Assembly: GCA_035270785.1 (NCBI GenBank)
Contig: DATESN010000015.1
Location: 143,296-207,295 of the forward strand
Direction of reading: 5' to 3'
Length of the DNA stretch: 64,000 nt
Source: DATESN01 sp035270785
GTDB lineage: Bacteria; Bacillota; Clostridia; Lachnospirales; Lachnospiraceae
The first letter of the stretch is position 1; each line of letters opens with the position of its first letter. Both the position numbers and the translations under genes were made by a program. Of this stretch, positions 35,333-44,672 are shown piece by piece. The notes beneath the pieces were generated by a model. It was given only the letters and a program-made list of their open reading frames with translations. It made no database searches and was not told the origin of the DNA.

Positions 35333-36436
35333 TTATCTTAGAATCACAAGATCACCTTCAGCTAATCCATCTATTATTTCAGCATAATCATTACCTAATA
35401 GTCCTACTGTAACAAATTGTTGTGTCCTCACCCCGTCTTTATCAAGAGTATAGACATAATATTTTTCATCAGCCATATGTAAAACACCTTTATTAATATA
35501 AAGAACGTTACTACGTTCATCCAAAACCAGTTGAATCACACCTGCCGTATTAATAATTAGTTGGAGATCCGGTTCTACAAGCTGAAAAGACATCTTACCA
35601 TTCAAAGAATCCGTGAATACGGGATATGCTTCATAGCCGATGGCTTTTTCGCCATACCCTGTAGTAATTGTTACGGGCTCATTTTCATTAAAATAACTAG
35701 CGTATTCCAAATTATCAGTAGTGAATGCGCAGTCAGAATCATCAATAATTGTTATTATAGTTTCCTCGGAGACACACAAACTTCCTTCCAGGTTTTGCCT
35801 GACAAAGGAAATAGTTCCATTCATGCTTGCATAAACAAGGCTCTCCACTTTTTTTTGCTGATCTGCATGTAATCTTAGATTTAATATAGAAAGTTTATCT
35901 TTATAATTTTCTATTTGCAATTGGTAGTTGTTTAGTAATTCTACGGTTGCTTCGTCGTAGGCAAGAAGCTGATTGTATTCCATTGTTACATAATATTCGC
36001 GATTCCTTTTTTCAGCTCTTTCAATTTTGTCAAACTCCATCAGTTCCTTGGTTTGACTAATAAGAAGTGATAGTCGTGCGATTTCATATTCTTCATTTGC
36101 AATGTTGTCGTCTATTCCGTCAATATTCAAGGAAGCAAGCAAAGTTCCGGCCAGGACATAGTCTCCCTTATTCACATAAACATTACTAATAATTTTATCG
36201 CTTACGGGAAAGGATAGCTGAGCTTCTTTTGTTTGTGCATAAACGCAGTTTACTTTGCCATTTAGAGCAATATCTCCACGTCGAACAACATCCATTGTAT
36301 ATTCGATTCCTTTCTCACTTATTGCGACAACTAAATCGTCGGGTTTTTTCTCAATTGGAAATAAGGAACATCCCATTTGCAAAAGAGAAATCATAAATAA
36401 TAATGTAAAATATCTAATTTTTTTTCTAATATGCAT
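35333..36436 (-). CDS. Adaptor (membrane fusion) lipoprotein, first of three
   Basis: This 367-residue lipoprotein (lipobox QMGC near residue 23) contains SNVYVNKGDYVLAGTLLASL (first half-lipoyl), a helical hairpin (about 115-195), ASMNGTISFVRQNLEGSL (second half-lipoyl), and the adaptor end YVYTLDKDGVRTQQFVTVG with LLGNDYAEIIDGLAEGDLVIL. It is the promoter-proximal gene of the minus-strand operon, with TTAGGAG before its ATG. The operon runs divergently from hrcA across a 314-base gap. Confidence 0.85.
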   Translation of the reverse strand: MHIRKKIRYFTLLFMISLLQMGCSLFPIEKKPDDLVVAISEKGIEYTMDVVRRGDIALNGKVNCVYAQTKEAQLSFPVSDKIISNVYVNKGDYVLAGTLLASLNIDGIDDNIANEEYEIARLSLLISQTKELMEFDKIERAEKRNREYYVTMEYNQLLAYDEATVELLNNYQLQIENYKDKLSILNLRLHADQQKKVESLVYASMNGTISFVRQNLEGSLCVSEETIITIIDDSDCAFTTDNLEYASYFNENEPVTITTGYGEKAIGYEAYPVFTDSLNGKMSFQLVEPDLQLIINTAGVIQLVLDERSNVLYINKGVLHMADEKYYVYTLDKDGVRTQQFVTVGLLGNDYAEIIDGLAEGDLVILR

Positions 36437-36614
36437 TTATTATTCTCCTAAGGGGTTATTATAATTTGTCCTAATATATAATAACACTATTTAATAAGGT
36501 ATACCTACTACTATTTGCTAGTTTTTATTCACATATTGCCAAATTAGAAGAAAGTACAGTTAATAATACAGTTAAAATTTATTTTTTGATATTTATTTTA
36601 TAATAAATTTATAA

Positions 36615-36643
36615 TTGACATGTTGACAATAGGTGGTTATAGT
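36615..36643 (+). promoter_or_regulatory. Sigma-A promoter of the hrcA-grpE-dnaK operon
   Basis: TTGACA (36615-36620), 17 bases and TATAGT (36638-36643) give an almost perfect vegetative promoter. A second TTGACA at 36623-36628 overlaps the spacer. The rest of the divergent gap (36437-36614) is AT-rich; only a 10-bp palindrome AGGTATACCT at 36497 stood out, and no clear minus-strand promoter could be fixed. Confidence 0.85.
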
Positions 36644-36665
36644 GATACCTTATGTTAAGAAGGCA

Positions 36666-36692
36666 TTAGCACTCACACGAACAGAGTGCTAA
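36666..36692 (+). promoter_or_regulatory. CIRCE operator for HrcA
   Basis: TTAGCACTC (36666-36674), 9 bases and GAGTGCTAA (36684-36692) match the CIRCE consensus exactly. It lies just downstream of the promoter, so HrcA bound here would autoregulate the operon and release it under heat stress. Confidence 0.98.
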
Positions 36693-36750
36693 CAAAATAA
36701 TGAAATGCCATGTTGCTACTTCAAAGACCATTGTGGAAGGATGTGATTGC

Positions 36751-37782
36751 GTGCAGTTAGATGATAGAAAAATTAAAATTTTGCAGGCCATCATACGAAC
36801 TTATCTTGAAACAGGAGAACCGGTGGGAAGCAGAACAATCTCTAGATACACAGATTTAAATTTAAGTTCAGCAACGATTCGAAATGAAATGGCAGATTTA
36901 GAAGAACTAGGGTATATTATTCAGCCTCATACTTCAGCAGGAAGAATTCCTTCAGATAAAGGGTATAGACTTTATGTAGATACTATGATGGAACAAAAAG
37001 TGCGTGAAGTAGAAGAAATGAAGGGAATGCTTCTTGAAAAAGAAGGAAAGATGGATCATCTATTGAAGCAAGTAGTAAAAGTACTTGCATCAAATACCAA
37101 TTATGCGACTATGATTTCAGCGCCAAGAATGAAGCGTACAAAATTAAAGTTTATTCAGCTTTCCAGGGTGGACTCCAATCAAATTATTGCGGTAATTGTA
37201 GCAGAGGGTAATGTTATTAAAAATCATATCCTTCAGATGGAAGAGTATTTGGATGATGAAACATTATTAAAGTTAAATATTCTCTTGAATACGCAATTAA
37301 ATGGACTATCGATTGATGAAATTAATCTGGAAATGATAGCAGCATTAAAAAAGCAAGCAGGAGTGCATTGTACTATTATAGAAGAAGTGATGAATGTTGT
37401 TGCAGAATCTATAAAGTCAGATGGAGATTTAGAGATATATACAAGTGGAACCAATAATATATTGAAATATCCAGAGCTCTCTGACATTGAAAGTGCTAGT
37501 CAGCTGATTAATACCTTTGAAGAAAAGAAGTTGTTAAATCAATTAGTAATTGAAAATTTGGAAAATGAGAATAATAGTGGCATTCAAGTTTACATTGGGG
37601 ATGAAACTCCCATTCAGTCTATGAAAGATTGTAGTGTAGTAACAGCAACCTATGAATTAGGAGATGGGATGAAGGGTACAATTGGTATTATTGGACCAAA
37701 AAGAATGGATTATGATAAGGTAGTTGGCACACTTAAGAATTTAATGAATCAGCTAGATACTTTATATAAGAAAAAAGAATAA
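36751..37782 (+). CDS. hrcA: Heat-inducible repressor HrcA
   Basis: This 343-residue protein is the normal HrcA length. It begins VQLDDRKIKILQAII, the family N-terminal winged helix, with PVGSRTIS and LSSATIRNEMADLEELGY as the DNA-recognition part, and SAGRIPSDKGYRLYVD after it. It represses CIRCE-bearing operons and needs GroEL for activity. The GTG at 36751 with GGAAGG 10 bases upstream matches family starts; an in-frame ATG at 36700 would add 17 non-conserved residues. It is first in an operon with grpE, dnaK and dnaJ. Confidence 0.97.
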   Translation: MQLDDRKIKILQAIIRTYLETGEPVGSRTISRYTDLNLSSATIRNEMADLEELGYIIQPHTSAGRIPSDKGYRLYVDTMMEQKVREVEEMKGMLLEKEGKMDHLLKQVVKVLASNTNYATMISAPRMKRTKLKFIQLSRVDSNQIIAVIVAEGNVIKNHILQMEEYLDDETLLKLNILLNTQLNGLSIDEINLEMIAALKKQAGVHCTIIEEVMNVVAESIKSDGDLEIYTSGTNNILKYPELSDIESASQLINTFEEKKLLNQLVIENLENENNSGIQVYIGDETPIQSMKDCSVVTATYELGDGMKGTIGIIGPKRMDYDKVVGTLKNLMNQLDTLYKKKE

Positions 37783-37797
37783 AGGAGATGAAGATTA

Positions 37798-38427
37798 GTG
37801 GAGGAAATGGAAAACTTAAACGTGGAAGAAATTACAGATCAAGTGGATACAACCAAAACCTGTGGTGAAAATGATGCCATAGTGGATGATGTTGAAATGA
37901 GGGAATATGATACTATAATGCCTGAATTACGGCAAACAGTCAAAGACGAGAAAGAACATAAAAAACTTAAAAAAGCTGACAAAAAAAGTGATAAACAACA
38001 AGAAAAGATTGTAGAACTTGAGGATAAGGTAAAACGTCAAATTGCAGAATTTGAAAACTTTCGGAAACGTACGGACAAAGAAAAGGCATCCATGTTTGAA
38101 ATGGGAGCAAGAAGTATCATTGAAAAGATCCTTCCATTAGTAGACAACTTTGAAAGAGGATTGCAAAGTGTACCAGAAATGGAAAAAGAAAGCCCTTTTG
38201 TAGAAGGCATTCATATGATTTATAAACAATGGATGGAAGAACTTTTGAAACTAGATGTAAAACCGATTGAAGCCCTGGGGAAAGAGTTTAATCCAGAATT
38301 TCATAATGCAGTAATACAAGTAGAGAGCCAAGAGTTGGAAACAGGAATGATTGCACAAGAATTACAAAAAGGTTATACCTACCGTGACACTGTAGTAAGA
38401 TACAGTATGGTTGCAGTAGTACAATAA
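37798..38427 (+). CDS. grpE: Nucleotide exchange factor GrpE
   Basis: This 209-residue protein has an acidic, disordered N-terminus (about 1-75), a long coiled-coil helix (VKRQIAEFENFRKRTDKEK) and the C-terminal GrpE beta domain (KEFNPEFHNAVIQVE, LQKGYTYRDTVVRYSMVAV). It releases ADP from DnaK. The GTG start has AAGGAG ten bases upstream; an ATG at 37807 is an alternative. It lies 15 bases after hrcA. Confidence 0.96.
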   Translation: MEEMENLNVEEITDQVDTTKTCGENDAIVDDVEMREYDTIMPELRQTVKDEKEHKKLKKADKKSDKQQEKIVELEDKVKRQIAEFENFRKRTDKEKASMFEMGARSIIEKILPLVDNFERGLQSVPEMEKESPFVEGIHMIYKQWMEELLKLDVKPIEALGKEFNPEFHNAVIQVESQELETGMIAQELQKGYTYRDTVVRYSMVAVVQ

Positions 38428-38468
38428 ATAAGGTCAATCACATTAAAAAAATTTAGGAGGATAAAAAA

Positions 38469-40340
38469 ATGGGTAAAATTATAGGAATCGATTTAGGAAC
38501 AACAAATAGTTGTGTAGCAGTAATGGAAGGTGGTAAACCAACTGTTATTTCTAATACAGAAGGTACAAGAACAACACCATCCGTAGTGGCTTTTACGAAA
38601 ACAGGTGAAAGATTAGTAGGGGAACCAGCAAAACGTCAAGCAGTAACAAACTCAGAGAAAACAATTTCTTCTATTAAAAGGGAAATGGGATCTAATCATA
38701 AAACAGCAATTGATGATAAAAAATATTCTCCACAAGAAATTTCTGCTATGATCCTTCAAAAATTAAAAGCGGATGCAGAAAGCTACTTAGGAGAAAAAGT
38801 TACAGAGGCAGTCATCACAGTTCCAGCTTATTTTAACAATGCGCAAAAACAAGCAACACAGGATGCCGGTAAAATAGCTGGTCTTGATGTAAAACGTATT
38901 ATCAATGAGCCAACAGCAGCCGCACTTGCTTATGGATTAGATAATGAAAAAGAACAAAAGATTATGGTATATGATTTAGGTGGTGGTACTTTTGATGTAT
39001 CTATTATTGAAATAGGAGAAGGAGTTATTGAAGTTCTTGCAACAAGCGGAGATAACAAACTTGGTGGAGATGATTTCGATCAAAAGGTTACTGATTGGAT
39101 GTTAGCTGAATTCAAAAAAACAGATGGCGTCGATTTATCAAAAGATAGAATGGCACTTCAAAGATTAAAAGAAGCTGCTGAAAAAGCCAAAAGAGAGTTA
39201 TCATCTGCAACAACAACAAACATCAATCTTCCATTCATTACGGCAACAGCAGAAGGTCCAAAACATTTTGACATGAACTTAACCCGTGCAAAATTTGATG
39301 AATTAACACATGATCTAGTTGAAAGAACAACAGTACCAGTTCAAACAGCTCTTAAGGATGCAGGAGTTACAGCAAGCGAATTGGGTCAGGTATTATTAGT
39401 TGGTGGATCTACTCGTATTCCAGCAGTTCAAGATAAGGTAAAATTACTAACAGGCAAAGAACCAAGTAAAGCATTAAATCCAGATGAATGTGTAGCACTT
39501 GGCGCTTCTATTCAAGGTGGAAAATTAGCTGGGGATGCGGGAGCTGGTGAAATATTACTTCTTGATGTTACTCCTTTATCATTATCGATCGAGACTATGG
39601 GTGGTGTGGCTACAAGATTAATTGAAAGAAATACAACAATTCCTACTAAGAAAAGTCAAATCTTTTCAACAGCGGCAGATAATCAAACAGCAGTTGATAT
39701 CAACGTAGTACAAGGGGAAAGACAGTTTGCAAAAGATAATAAATCCCTTGGACAATTCCGTTTAGATGGTATTCCATCTGCAAGACGTGGAACGCCTCAA
39801 ATCGAAGTAACCTTTGATATTGATGCAAATGGTATTGTTAATGTATCAGCGAAAGATCAAGGAACAGGAAAAGAGCAGCACATTACAATTACAGCTGGTT
39901 CTAATATGTCAGATGATGATATTAATAAGGCAGTAAAAGAAGCTGCAGAATTTGAAACGGAAGATAAAAAGAGAAAAGATGCAATTGATACAAGAAATGA
40001 TGCTGATTCCTTTGTTTTCCAAACAGAAAAAGCAATCACTGAAGTTGGTGATAAAATTGATGGAAACGATAAAGTCACAGTAGAAGCAGATCTAAATGCA
40101 TTAAAAGAATTGCTTGAAAAAACAAAAGATGCAGACATGACGGAAGAACAAGTGGGAGAAATGAAAGCAGCCCAAGAGAAATTAATGGCATCGGCACAAA
40201 GCCTTTTCTCAAAAATGTATGAAGGTATGCAAGGGGAAGCAGGAGCAGGCCCAGATATGAGTGGTATGGGTGAAGATGGATCAGCAGCTAATGAAGGTCC
40301 GGCAGATGATGTAGTAGATGGAGATTATAGAGAAGTATAA
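38469..40340 (+). CDS. dnaK: Chaperone DnaK (Hsp70)
   Basis: This 623-residue Hsp70 begins MGKIIGIDLGTTNSCVAV. It has the ATPase motifs VYDLGGGTFDVSI and LLVGGSTRIPAV, the interdomain linker LLLDVTPLSLS and an acidic Gly-rich C-terminal tail ending in DDVVDGDYREV. It lacks the ATPase-domain insertion found in Gram-negative DnaK, as usual for Firmicutes. AGGAGG precedes the start. A hairpin separates it from dnaJ. Confidence 0.99.
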   Translation: MGKIIGIDLGTTNSCVAVMEGGKPTVISNTEGTRTTPSVVAFTKTGERLVGEPAKRQAVTNSEKTISSIKREMGSNHKTAIDDKKYSPQEISAMILQKLKADAESYLGEKVTEAVITVPAYFNNAQKQATQDAGKIAGLDVKRIINEPTAAALAYGLDNEKEQKIMVYDLGGGTFDVSIIEIGEGVIEVLATSGDNKLGGDDFDQKVTDWMLAEFKKTDGVDLSKDRMALQRLKEAAEKAKRELSSATTTNINLPFITATAEGPKHFDMNLTRAKFDELTHDLVERTTVPVQTALKDAGVTASELGQVLLVGGSTRIPAVQDKVKLLTGKEPSKALNPDECVALGASIQGGKLAGDAGAGEILLLDVTPLSLSIETMGGVATRLIERNTTIPTKKSQIFSTAADNQTAVDINVVQGERQFAKDNKSLGQFRLDGIPSARRGTPQIEVTFDIDANGIVNVSAKDQGTGKEQHITITAGSNMSDDDINKAVKEAAEFETEDKKRKDAIDTRNDADSFVFQTEKAITEVGDKIDGNDKVTVEADLNALKELLEKTKDADMTEEQVGEMKAAQEKLMASAQSLFSKMYEGMQGEAGAGPDMSGMGEDGSAANEGPADDVVDGDYREV

Positions 40341-40351
40341 GGAAGTAATAA

Positions 40352-40384
40352 AAGTTAGGGGGCATATTTATGTCCCCATAACTT
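40352..40384 (+). promoter_or_regulatory. Intercistronic hairpin between dnaK and dnaJ
   Basis: AAGTTA-GGGGGCAT pairs with ATGTCCCC-A-TAACTT through one bulge and a G-U pair, around a 4-base loop. No T run follows. It probably acts as an RNA processing, stability or partial attenuation element lowering dnaJ relative to dnaK. Confidence 0.6.
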
Positions 40385-40406
40385 AGTTTGAAAGGTAGAA
40401 TAGAAT

Positions 40407-41585
40407 ATGGCAGAACAAAAACGAGATTATTATGAGGTTCTCGGTGTAGATAAAAATGCCGATGAAGCAGCATTTAAAAAGGCATACAGAGCTTTAGCTA
40501 AAAAATATCACCCAGATATGAATCCAGGAGATGCTCAGGCAGAAGTGAAATTCAAAGAAGCTTCTGAAGCATATGCCGTTTTAAGCGATCCAGAGAAAAA
40601 ACGACAATACGATCAATTCGGTCATGCAGCGTTTGACAATGGTGGAGGAGGTCCAGGGGGATTTGATTTTAATGGTGCTGATTTTGGGGATATCTTTGGA
40701 GATATTTTTGGAGATTTCTTCGGTGGTGGACGCCGTTCAGGTGGTCAAAGCAAAGGCCCGATGAAAGGTGCAAATATTCGTACCAGTGTAAGGATTACAT
40801 TTGAAAACGCAGTCTTCGGAGTTGAAAAAGAAATCGAACTTTCCCTAAAGGATGAGTGTTCAACTTGCCATGGAAGTGGGGCAAAACCGGGTACTTCACC
40901 TGAGACATGTAGTAAATGTGGTGGTAAAGGGCAAGTGGTCTTTACACAACAATCGTTCTTTGGAACAGTAAGAAATGTACAAACCTGTCCTGATTGTGGT
41001 GGTAGTGGTAAAATTGTAAAAGAGAAATGTCAGGATTGCCATGGGAATGGATATGTTGCAAATAGAAAGAAAATACAAATTTCGATCCCTGCCGGCATAG
41101 ATAATGGTCAAAGTGTTCGCATTCGAGACAAGGGAGAACCAGGAACAAACGGTGGCCCAAGAGGGGACTTACTTGTTGAGGTCATGGTTCAAAGACACCC
41201 TATCTTCCAACGACAAGATTTTAATATATTTTCAACAGTTCCAGTTTCTTTTGCAGTGGCAGCTATAGGTGGAGAAGTAATCATTGATACCGTGGATGGT
41301 CGTGTTATTTATGATGTAAAAGCAGGAACCCAGACAGATACGAAGGTGAGATTAAAAGGAAAAGGGGTACCGACTTTACGAAATAAAGAGATTCGCGGAG
41401 ATCATTACGTAACGTTAGTCGTTCAAGTACCTGATAAATTAACTCATGAAGCGAGAGAAATATTAAAACAATTTGACCTAGAAACAGGCGATACATTAAA
41501 TGCAGCCAAAAGAGTGGAAACAGAAAAAGAAGATCAAGAAACGAAGGATTCAAAGGACAAAAAGAAAAAAGGTTTTTTTAAATAA
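40407..41585 (+). CDS. dnaJ: Co-chaperone DnaJ (Hsp40, type I)
   Basis: This 392-residue protein has the J-domain (YYEVLGVDKNADEAAFKKAY with HPD in KYHPDMNPGD), a Gly/Phe-rich linker (about 75-110), four CxxCxGxG zinc repeats (CSTCHGSG, CSKCGGKG, CPDCGGSG, CQDCHGNG) and the C-terminal substrate-binding domains. The Lys-rich end (SKDKKKKGFFK) is an extension. It stimulates DnaK ATPase. Confidence 0.99.
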   Translation: MAEQKRDYYEVLGVDKNADEAAFKKAYRALAKKYHPDMNPGDAQAEVKFKEASEAYAVLSDPEKKRQYDQFGHAAFDNGGGGPGGFDFNGADFGDIFGDIFGDFFGGGRRSGGQSKGPMKGANIRTSVRITFENAVFGVEKEIELSLKDECSTCHGSGAKPGTSPETCSKCGGKGQVVFTQQSFFGTVRNVQTCPDCGGSGKIVKEKCQDCHGNGYVANRKKIQISIPAGIDNGQSVRIRDKGEPGTNGGPRGDLLVEVMVQRHPIFQRQDFNIFSTVPVSFAVAAIGGEVIIDTVDGRVIYDVKAGTQTDTKVRLKGKGVPTLRNKEIRGDHYVTLVVQVPDKLTHEAREILKQFDLETGDTLNAAKRVETEKEDQETKDSKDKKKKGFFK

Positions 41586-41597
41586 ATAGCTTTATCA

Positions 41598-41640
41598 TTA
41601 AGCGGTTATTCTTAGCTAACAAGAATATCCGCTTAATTTA
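41598..41640 (+). terminator. Terminator-like hairpin after dnaJ
   Basis: TTAAGCGG-T-TATTCTT (41598-41613) pairs with AAGAATA-T-CCGCTTAA (41621-41636), a 15-bp stem with one T-T mismatch. The T tract after it is weak (TTTA), so termination may be partial. Confidence 0.6.
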
Positions 41641-41650
41641 CGTCTATGGA

Positions 41651-41679
41651 TGGCAAAATAAGTAAAAACATTGTATAAT
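41651..41679 (+). promoter_or_regulatory. Possible promoter for prmA-rsmE
   Basis: A perfect TATAAT (41674-41679) lies about 30 bases before prmA. The -35 region TGGCAA (41651-41656) at 17-bp spacing is poor, so the call rests on the -10 box. Confidence 0.4.
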
Positions 41680-41709
41680 TTTAAAAAATAAAGATTTGGA
41701 GAAATTATT

Positions 41710-42675
41710 ATGAAGTGGAAAAAAATAACTATTAAAACAACCACAGAAGCAGAAGATATCATTATAAGCAACCTTTATGACATTGGCTTAGAAGGAGCTC
41801 AAATAGAAGACAATATTCCTTTAACAGCAGCGGATAAAGAGCAGATGTTTGTAGATATTTTACCTGAAACCAAAACAGATGATGGGATTGCTTATTTAAG
41901 CTTTTTTGTGGAAGAATTAGAAGGCGTAGATATAGAAGGCATCATAAAAGCCGTAAAACAAGAATTAGAAAAAACACGGAGATATATGGATATTGGAGAA
42001 GGGTCTGTCACTCTTTCAGAAACGGAAGACGTGGATTGGATTAATAATTGGAAGGAATATTTTCACCAATTTTATATTGATGATCTCCTTGTGATTCCAT
42101 CTTGGGAAGAAGTAAAAGAAGAGGACAAGGATAAGATCATTTTGCATATTGATCCTGGCACTGCGTTTGGAACAGGGATGCATGAGACTACCCAACTTTG
42201 TATCCGTCAAATAAAAAAACATGTAAACCCAGAAACGGTGATGTTAGATGTGGGTTGTGGAAGTGGAATACTATCCATATTGGGATTAATGTTTGGGGGA
42301 AAAAGTGCGATAGGAATTGATTTAGACCCTTGTGCCATTGATGCAAGTTATGAAAATATGAAAGTAAATAACATAAATTCTGATAAATTGGAAATCATGA
42401 TAGGTAACATCATTTCAGATAAAGAAGTGCAGGATAAAATAGGGTATGAGAAATACGATATTGTAGTAGCTAATATTTTGGCTGAGGTGCTTGTAATGTT
42501 AACACCTGTGATTATCAATCAATTAAAGCCGGGTGGGATCTATATTACGTCCGGAATTATTGATGAAAAGGAAAATACCGTTGTGGAGGCAGTAAAGGAA
42601 GCTGGACTTACTGTCTTAGAGGTTACCTATCAAGGTGAGTGGGTTAGCGTTACTGCAAAAAAAGAAATTATTTAG
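41710..42675 (+). CDS. prmA: Ribosomal protein L11 methyltransferase PrmA
   Basis: This 321-residue protein has an N-terminal substrate-recognition domain (KKITIKTTTEAEDIIISNLY) and a class I SAM methyltransferase domain (IDPGTAFGTGMHETTQLC, then LDVGCGSGILSI, then VVANILAEVL). These are PrmA hallmarks. It trimethylates ribosomal protein L11. Gene order dnaK-dnaJ-prmA-rsmE is common in Firmicutes, which supports the call. Confidence 0.97.
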   Translation: MKWKKITIKTTTEAEDIIISNLYDIGLEGAQIEDNIPLTAADKEQMFVDILPETKTDDGIAYLSFFVEELEGVDIEGIIKAVKQELEKTRRYMDIGEGSVTLSETEDVDWINNWKEYFHQFYIDDLLVIPSWEEVKEEDKDKIILHIDPGTAFGTGMHETTQLCIRQIKKHVNPETVMLDVGCGSGILSILGLMFGGKSAIGIDLDPCAIDASYENMKVNNINSDKLEIMIGNIISDKEVQDKIGYEKYDIVVANILAEVLVMLTPVIINQLKPGGIYITSGIIDEKENTVVEAVKEAGLTVLEVTYQGEWVSVTAKKEII

Positions 42676-42688
42676 AGTAGGGGGAACT

Positions 42689-43429
42689 ATGTATCAGTTT
42701 TTTGTAAATCCAGATCAAATCAAAGAAACAACCATTACAATTTTAGGGAATGATGTAAATCATATTAAAAATGTGCTTCGCATGAAAATAGGGGAAGAAG
42801 TTAAGATAAGTAATGGTATTGATCAAAAAGAGTATCGTTGTGGTATTGAAGAGATATTGGAAGATTCTATCCGTTGTTCCTTGCGATTTGTAAAGCAGGA
42901 CGAATTAGAACTATCCTCTAAGATATATTTATTTCAGGGACTTCCCAAGGCAGATAAAATGGAATTCATTATTCAAAAGGCAGTAGAACTTGGAGTTTAT
43001 GAGATTATTCCCGTTGCAACCAAACGAGCCGTTGTTAAATTGGATGAAAAAAAGGCAACAAGCAAAGTTCTGCGCTGGCAAAATATAGCTGAAGCAGCGG
43101 CAAAACAAAGCAAAAGAGGAATTGTCCCAACCGTGTCAAATGTAATGTCTCTAAATGAAGCATTAATATATGGGAAAGAGATGGAAATAAAATTGATTCC
43201 CTATGAGTTAGCGGAAGGTATGGAAGTTACAAAAGATATATTCAACACCCTTCAACCAGGTCAAAGAATTGCAATTTTTATTGGACCTGAAGGAGGATTT
43301 TCAGAGGAAGAAATTAGTCTGGCAACATATTATGGATTAATACCTATCACATTAGGAAAGCGCATTCTTAGAACAGAAACAGCTGGACTAACGGTGTTAG
43401 CATGGATCATGTACCAACTTGAGAAATAA
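42689..43429 (+). CDS. rsmE: 16S rRNA m3U1498 methyltransferase RsmE
   Basis: This 246-residue SPOUT-class protein starts MYQFFVNPDQIK, followed by a PUA-like N-domain (NDVNHIKNVLRMKIGEEV). It contains LFQGLPKADKMEFIIQKAVELGV, IFIGPEGGFSEEEI and LGKRILRTETAGL (SAM-binding knot). It methylates U1498 of 16S rRNA. ATG 42689 with a G-rich ribosome site (TAGGGGG) is used instead of an upstream codon inside prmA. Confidence 0.96.
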   Translation: MYQFFVNPDQIKETTITILGNDVNHIKNVLRMKIGEEVKISNGIDQKEYRCGIEEILEDSIRCSLRFVKQDELELSSKIYLFQGLPKADKMEFIIQKAVELGVYEIIPVATKRAVVKLDEKKATSKVLRWQNIAEAAAKQSKRGIVPTVSNVMSLNEALIYGKEMEIKLIPYELAEGMEVTKDIFNTLQPGQRIAIFIGPEGGFSEEEISLATYYGLIPITLGKRILRTETAGLTVLAWIMYQLEK

Positions 43430-43466
43430 GCATATATATATTATAGTTAAGAAAAATAGGATACAA

Positions 43467-43484
43467 TGCGTGCAAAGGCATGCA
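43467..43484 (+). promoter_or_regulatory. Small hairpin abutting the ribosome site of the NifS-like gene
   Basis: TGCGTGC-AAAG-GCATGCA forms a 7-bp stem with a 4-base loop, three bases before AGGAG. A similar element (GCATGC-CTTT-GCATGC) precedes the gene at 52495, and both are followed by GATRGG. Confidence 0.45.
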
Positions 43485-43505
43485 GATAGGAGCTTACAAA
43501 ATTAT

Positions 43506-44654
43506 ATGGAAGCATATTTCGATAATTCAGCAACGACAAGGTGTTTAGATAGTGTTACCGATATTATGGATGATGCCATGCGATATCAGTATGGCAATCC
43601 ATCTAGCATGCATAGAAAAGGTCTTGAGGCAGAAAGATATATTAGATATTCCAAAGAAATAATTGCTAAGAATTTGCGAGTGAATGAAAAGGAAATCATT
43701 TTTACTTCCGGTGGTACGGAATCAGATAATCTAGCATTGATAGGAACAGCAATGGCAAATTATAGAATGGGAAAGCATTTAATTACAACGGTTATTGAGC
43801 ACCCTGCAATTATAAAGACAATGCAATATTTAGAAGAACAAGGTTTCTATATTACCTACCTTCCAGTAGATGGTAATGGCCAAATTCGTTTGGAAGAGTT
43901 ATCTGCCGCTATAACGAGGGAGACAATACTAGTATCCATTATGCATACCAATAATGAGATTGGTTCACTTCAACCGATAGCCCAGGCAGGTGCATTAATA
44001 AAGAAGCTAAATCCCAACACCCTTTTTCATGTAGATGCAGTGCAAGGATATGGTAAATACAGAATTTTCCCTAAGCGGATGGGAATCGATTTATTGTCAG
44101 TAAGTGGACATAAGATTCATGGTCCAAAAGGAATTGGATTCTTATATGTGAATGAAAAAGTAAAAATAAAACCAATACTATTTGGCGGTGGACAACAATT
44201 AGGCTTACGATCTGGTACAGAGAATGTGCCAGGTATAGCAGGTATTGGAAAAGCGATAGAAGAAATCTATGTAAATTTAGATGAAGATATGGAAAGACTA
44301 TATTCTTTAAAACAGATATTTGTAATGGGAATATCTGGTTTGGAAGGAACTCATATAAACGGATTAACAGGTAAGGATAGCAGTCCTCACATTGTAAGTG
44401 TTTCATTTAAAGGAGTTAAAAGTGAAGTATTATTACATGCACTAGAGGATAGAGGTATTTATGTTTCGGCAGGAAGCGCTTGTGCATCTAAGAAACCGAT
44501 TCTATCGGTAACCTTACAAGCAATCGGGATTCAAAAGGAATTGTTAGATCAAACCATTCGATTTAGTTTTTCGCTGTTCACCACGAAGGACGAAATTGAA
44601 TATACCCTCCAAGCTCTAACACAACTTTTACCAATATTAAGAAAATATAAATAA
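43506..44654 (+). CDS. NifS/IscS-like cysteine desulfurase
   Basis: This 382-residue PLP enzyme starts MEAYFDNSATT. It has FTSGGTESDN, HPAI, HVDAVQGYGK, SVSGHKIHGPKGIGFLY (PLP-lysine) and VSAGSACASKKP, where the Cys is the persulfide carrier. It delivers sulfur to acceptors. The thiI gene next downstream suggests it feeds 4-thiouridine synthesis, like B. subtilis NifZ. The ATG at 43506 matches family starts; AGGAG lies 13 bases upstream, a rather long spacing. The upstream in-frame start at 43419 overlaps rsmE and adds unrelated residues. Confidence 0.94.
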   Translation: MEAYFDNSATTRCLDSVTDIMDDAMRYQYGNPSSMHRKGLEAERYIRYSKEIIAKNLRVNEKEIIFTSGGTESDNLALIGTAMANYRMGKHLITTVIEHPAIIKTMQYLEEQGFYITYLPVDGNGQIRLEELSAAITRETILVSIMHTNNEIGSLQPIAQAGALIKKLNPNTLFHVDAVQGYGKYRIFPKRMGIDLLSVSGHKIHGPKGIGFLYVNEKVKIKPILFGGGQQLGLRSGTENVPGIAGIGKAIEEIYVNLDEDMERLYSLKQIFVMGISGLEGTHINGLTGKDSSPHIVSVSFKGVKSEVLLHALEDRGIYVSAGSACASKKPILSVTLQAIGIQKELLDQTIRFSFSLFTTKDEIEYTLQALTQLLPILRKYK

Positions 44655-44672
44655 AAAAATAAAAAATATAGT

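Noticed and set aside
36497..36506. AGGTATACCT palindrome upstream of the adaptor operon
   Set aside because: Only 10 bp, symmetric arms do not extend, and no nearby -10/-35 pair could be fixed, so it was not called an operator.
44071..44406. 111-residue minus-strand ORF
   Set aside because: Antisense to the cysteine desulfurase; no ribosome site.
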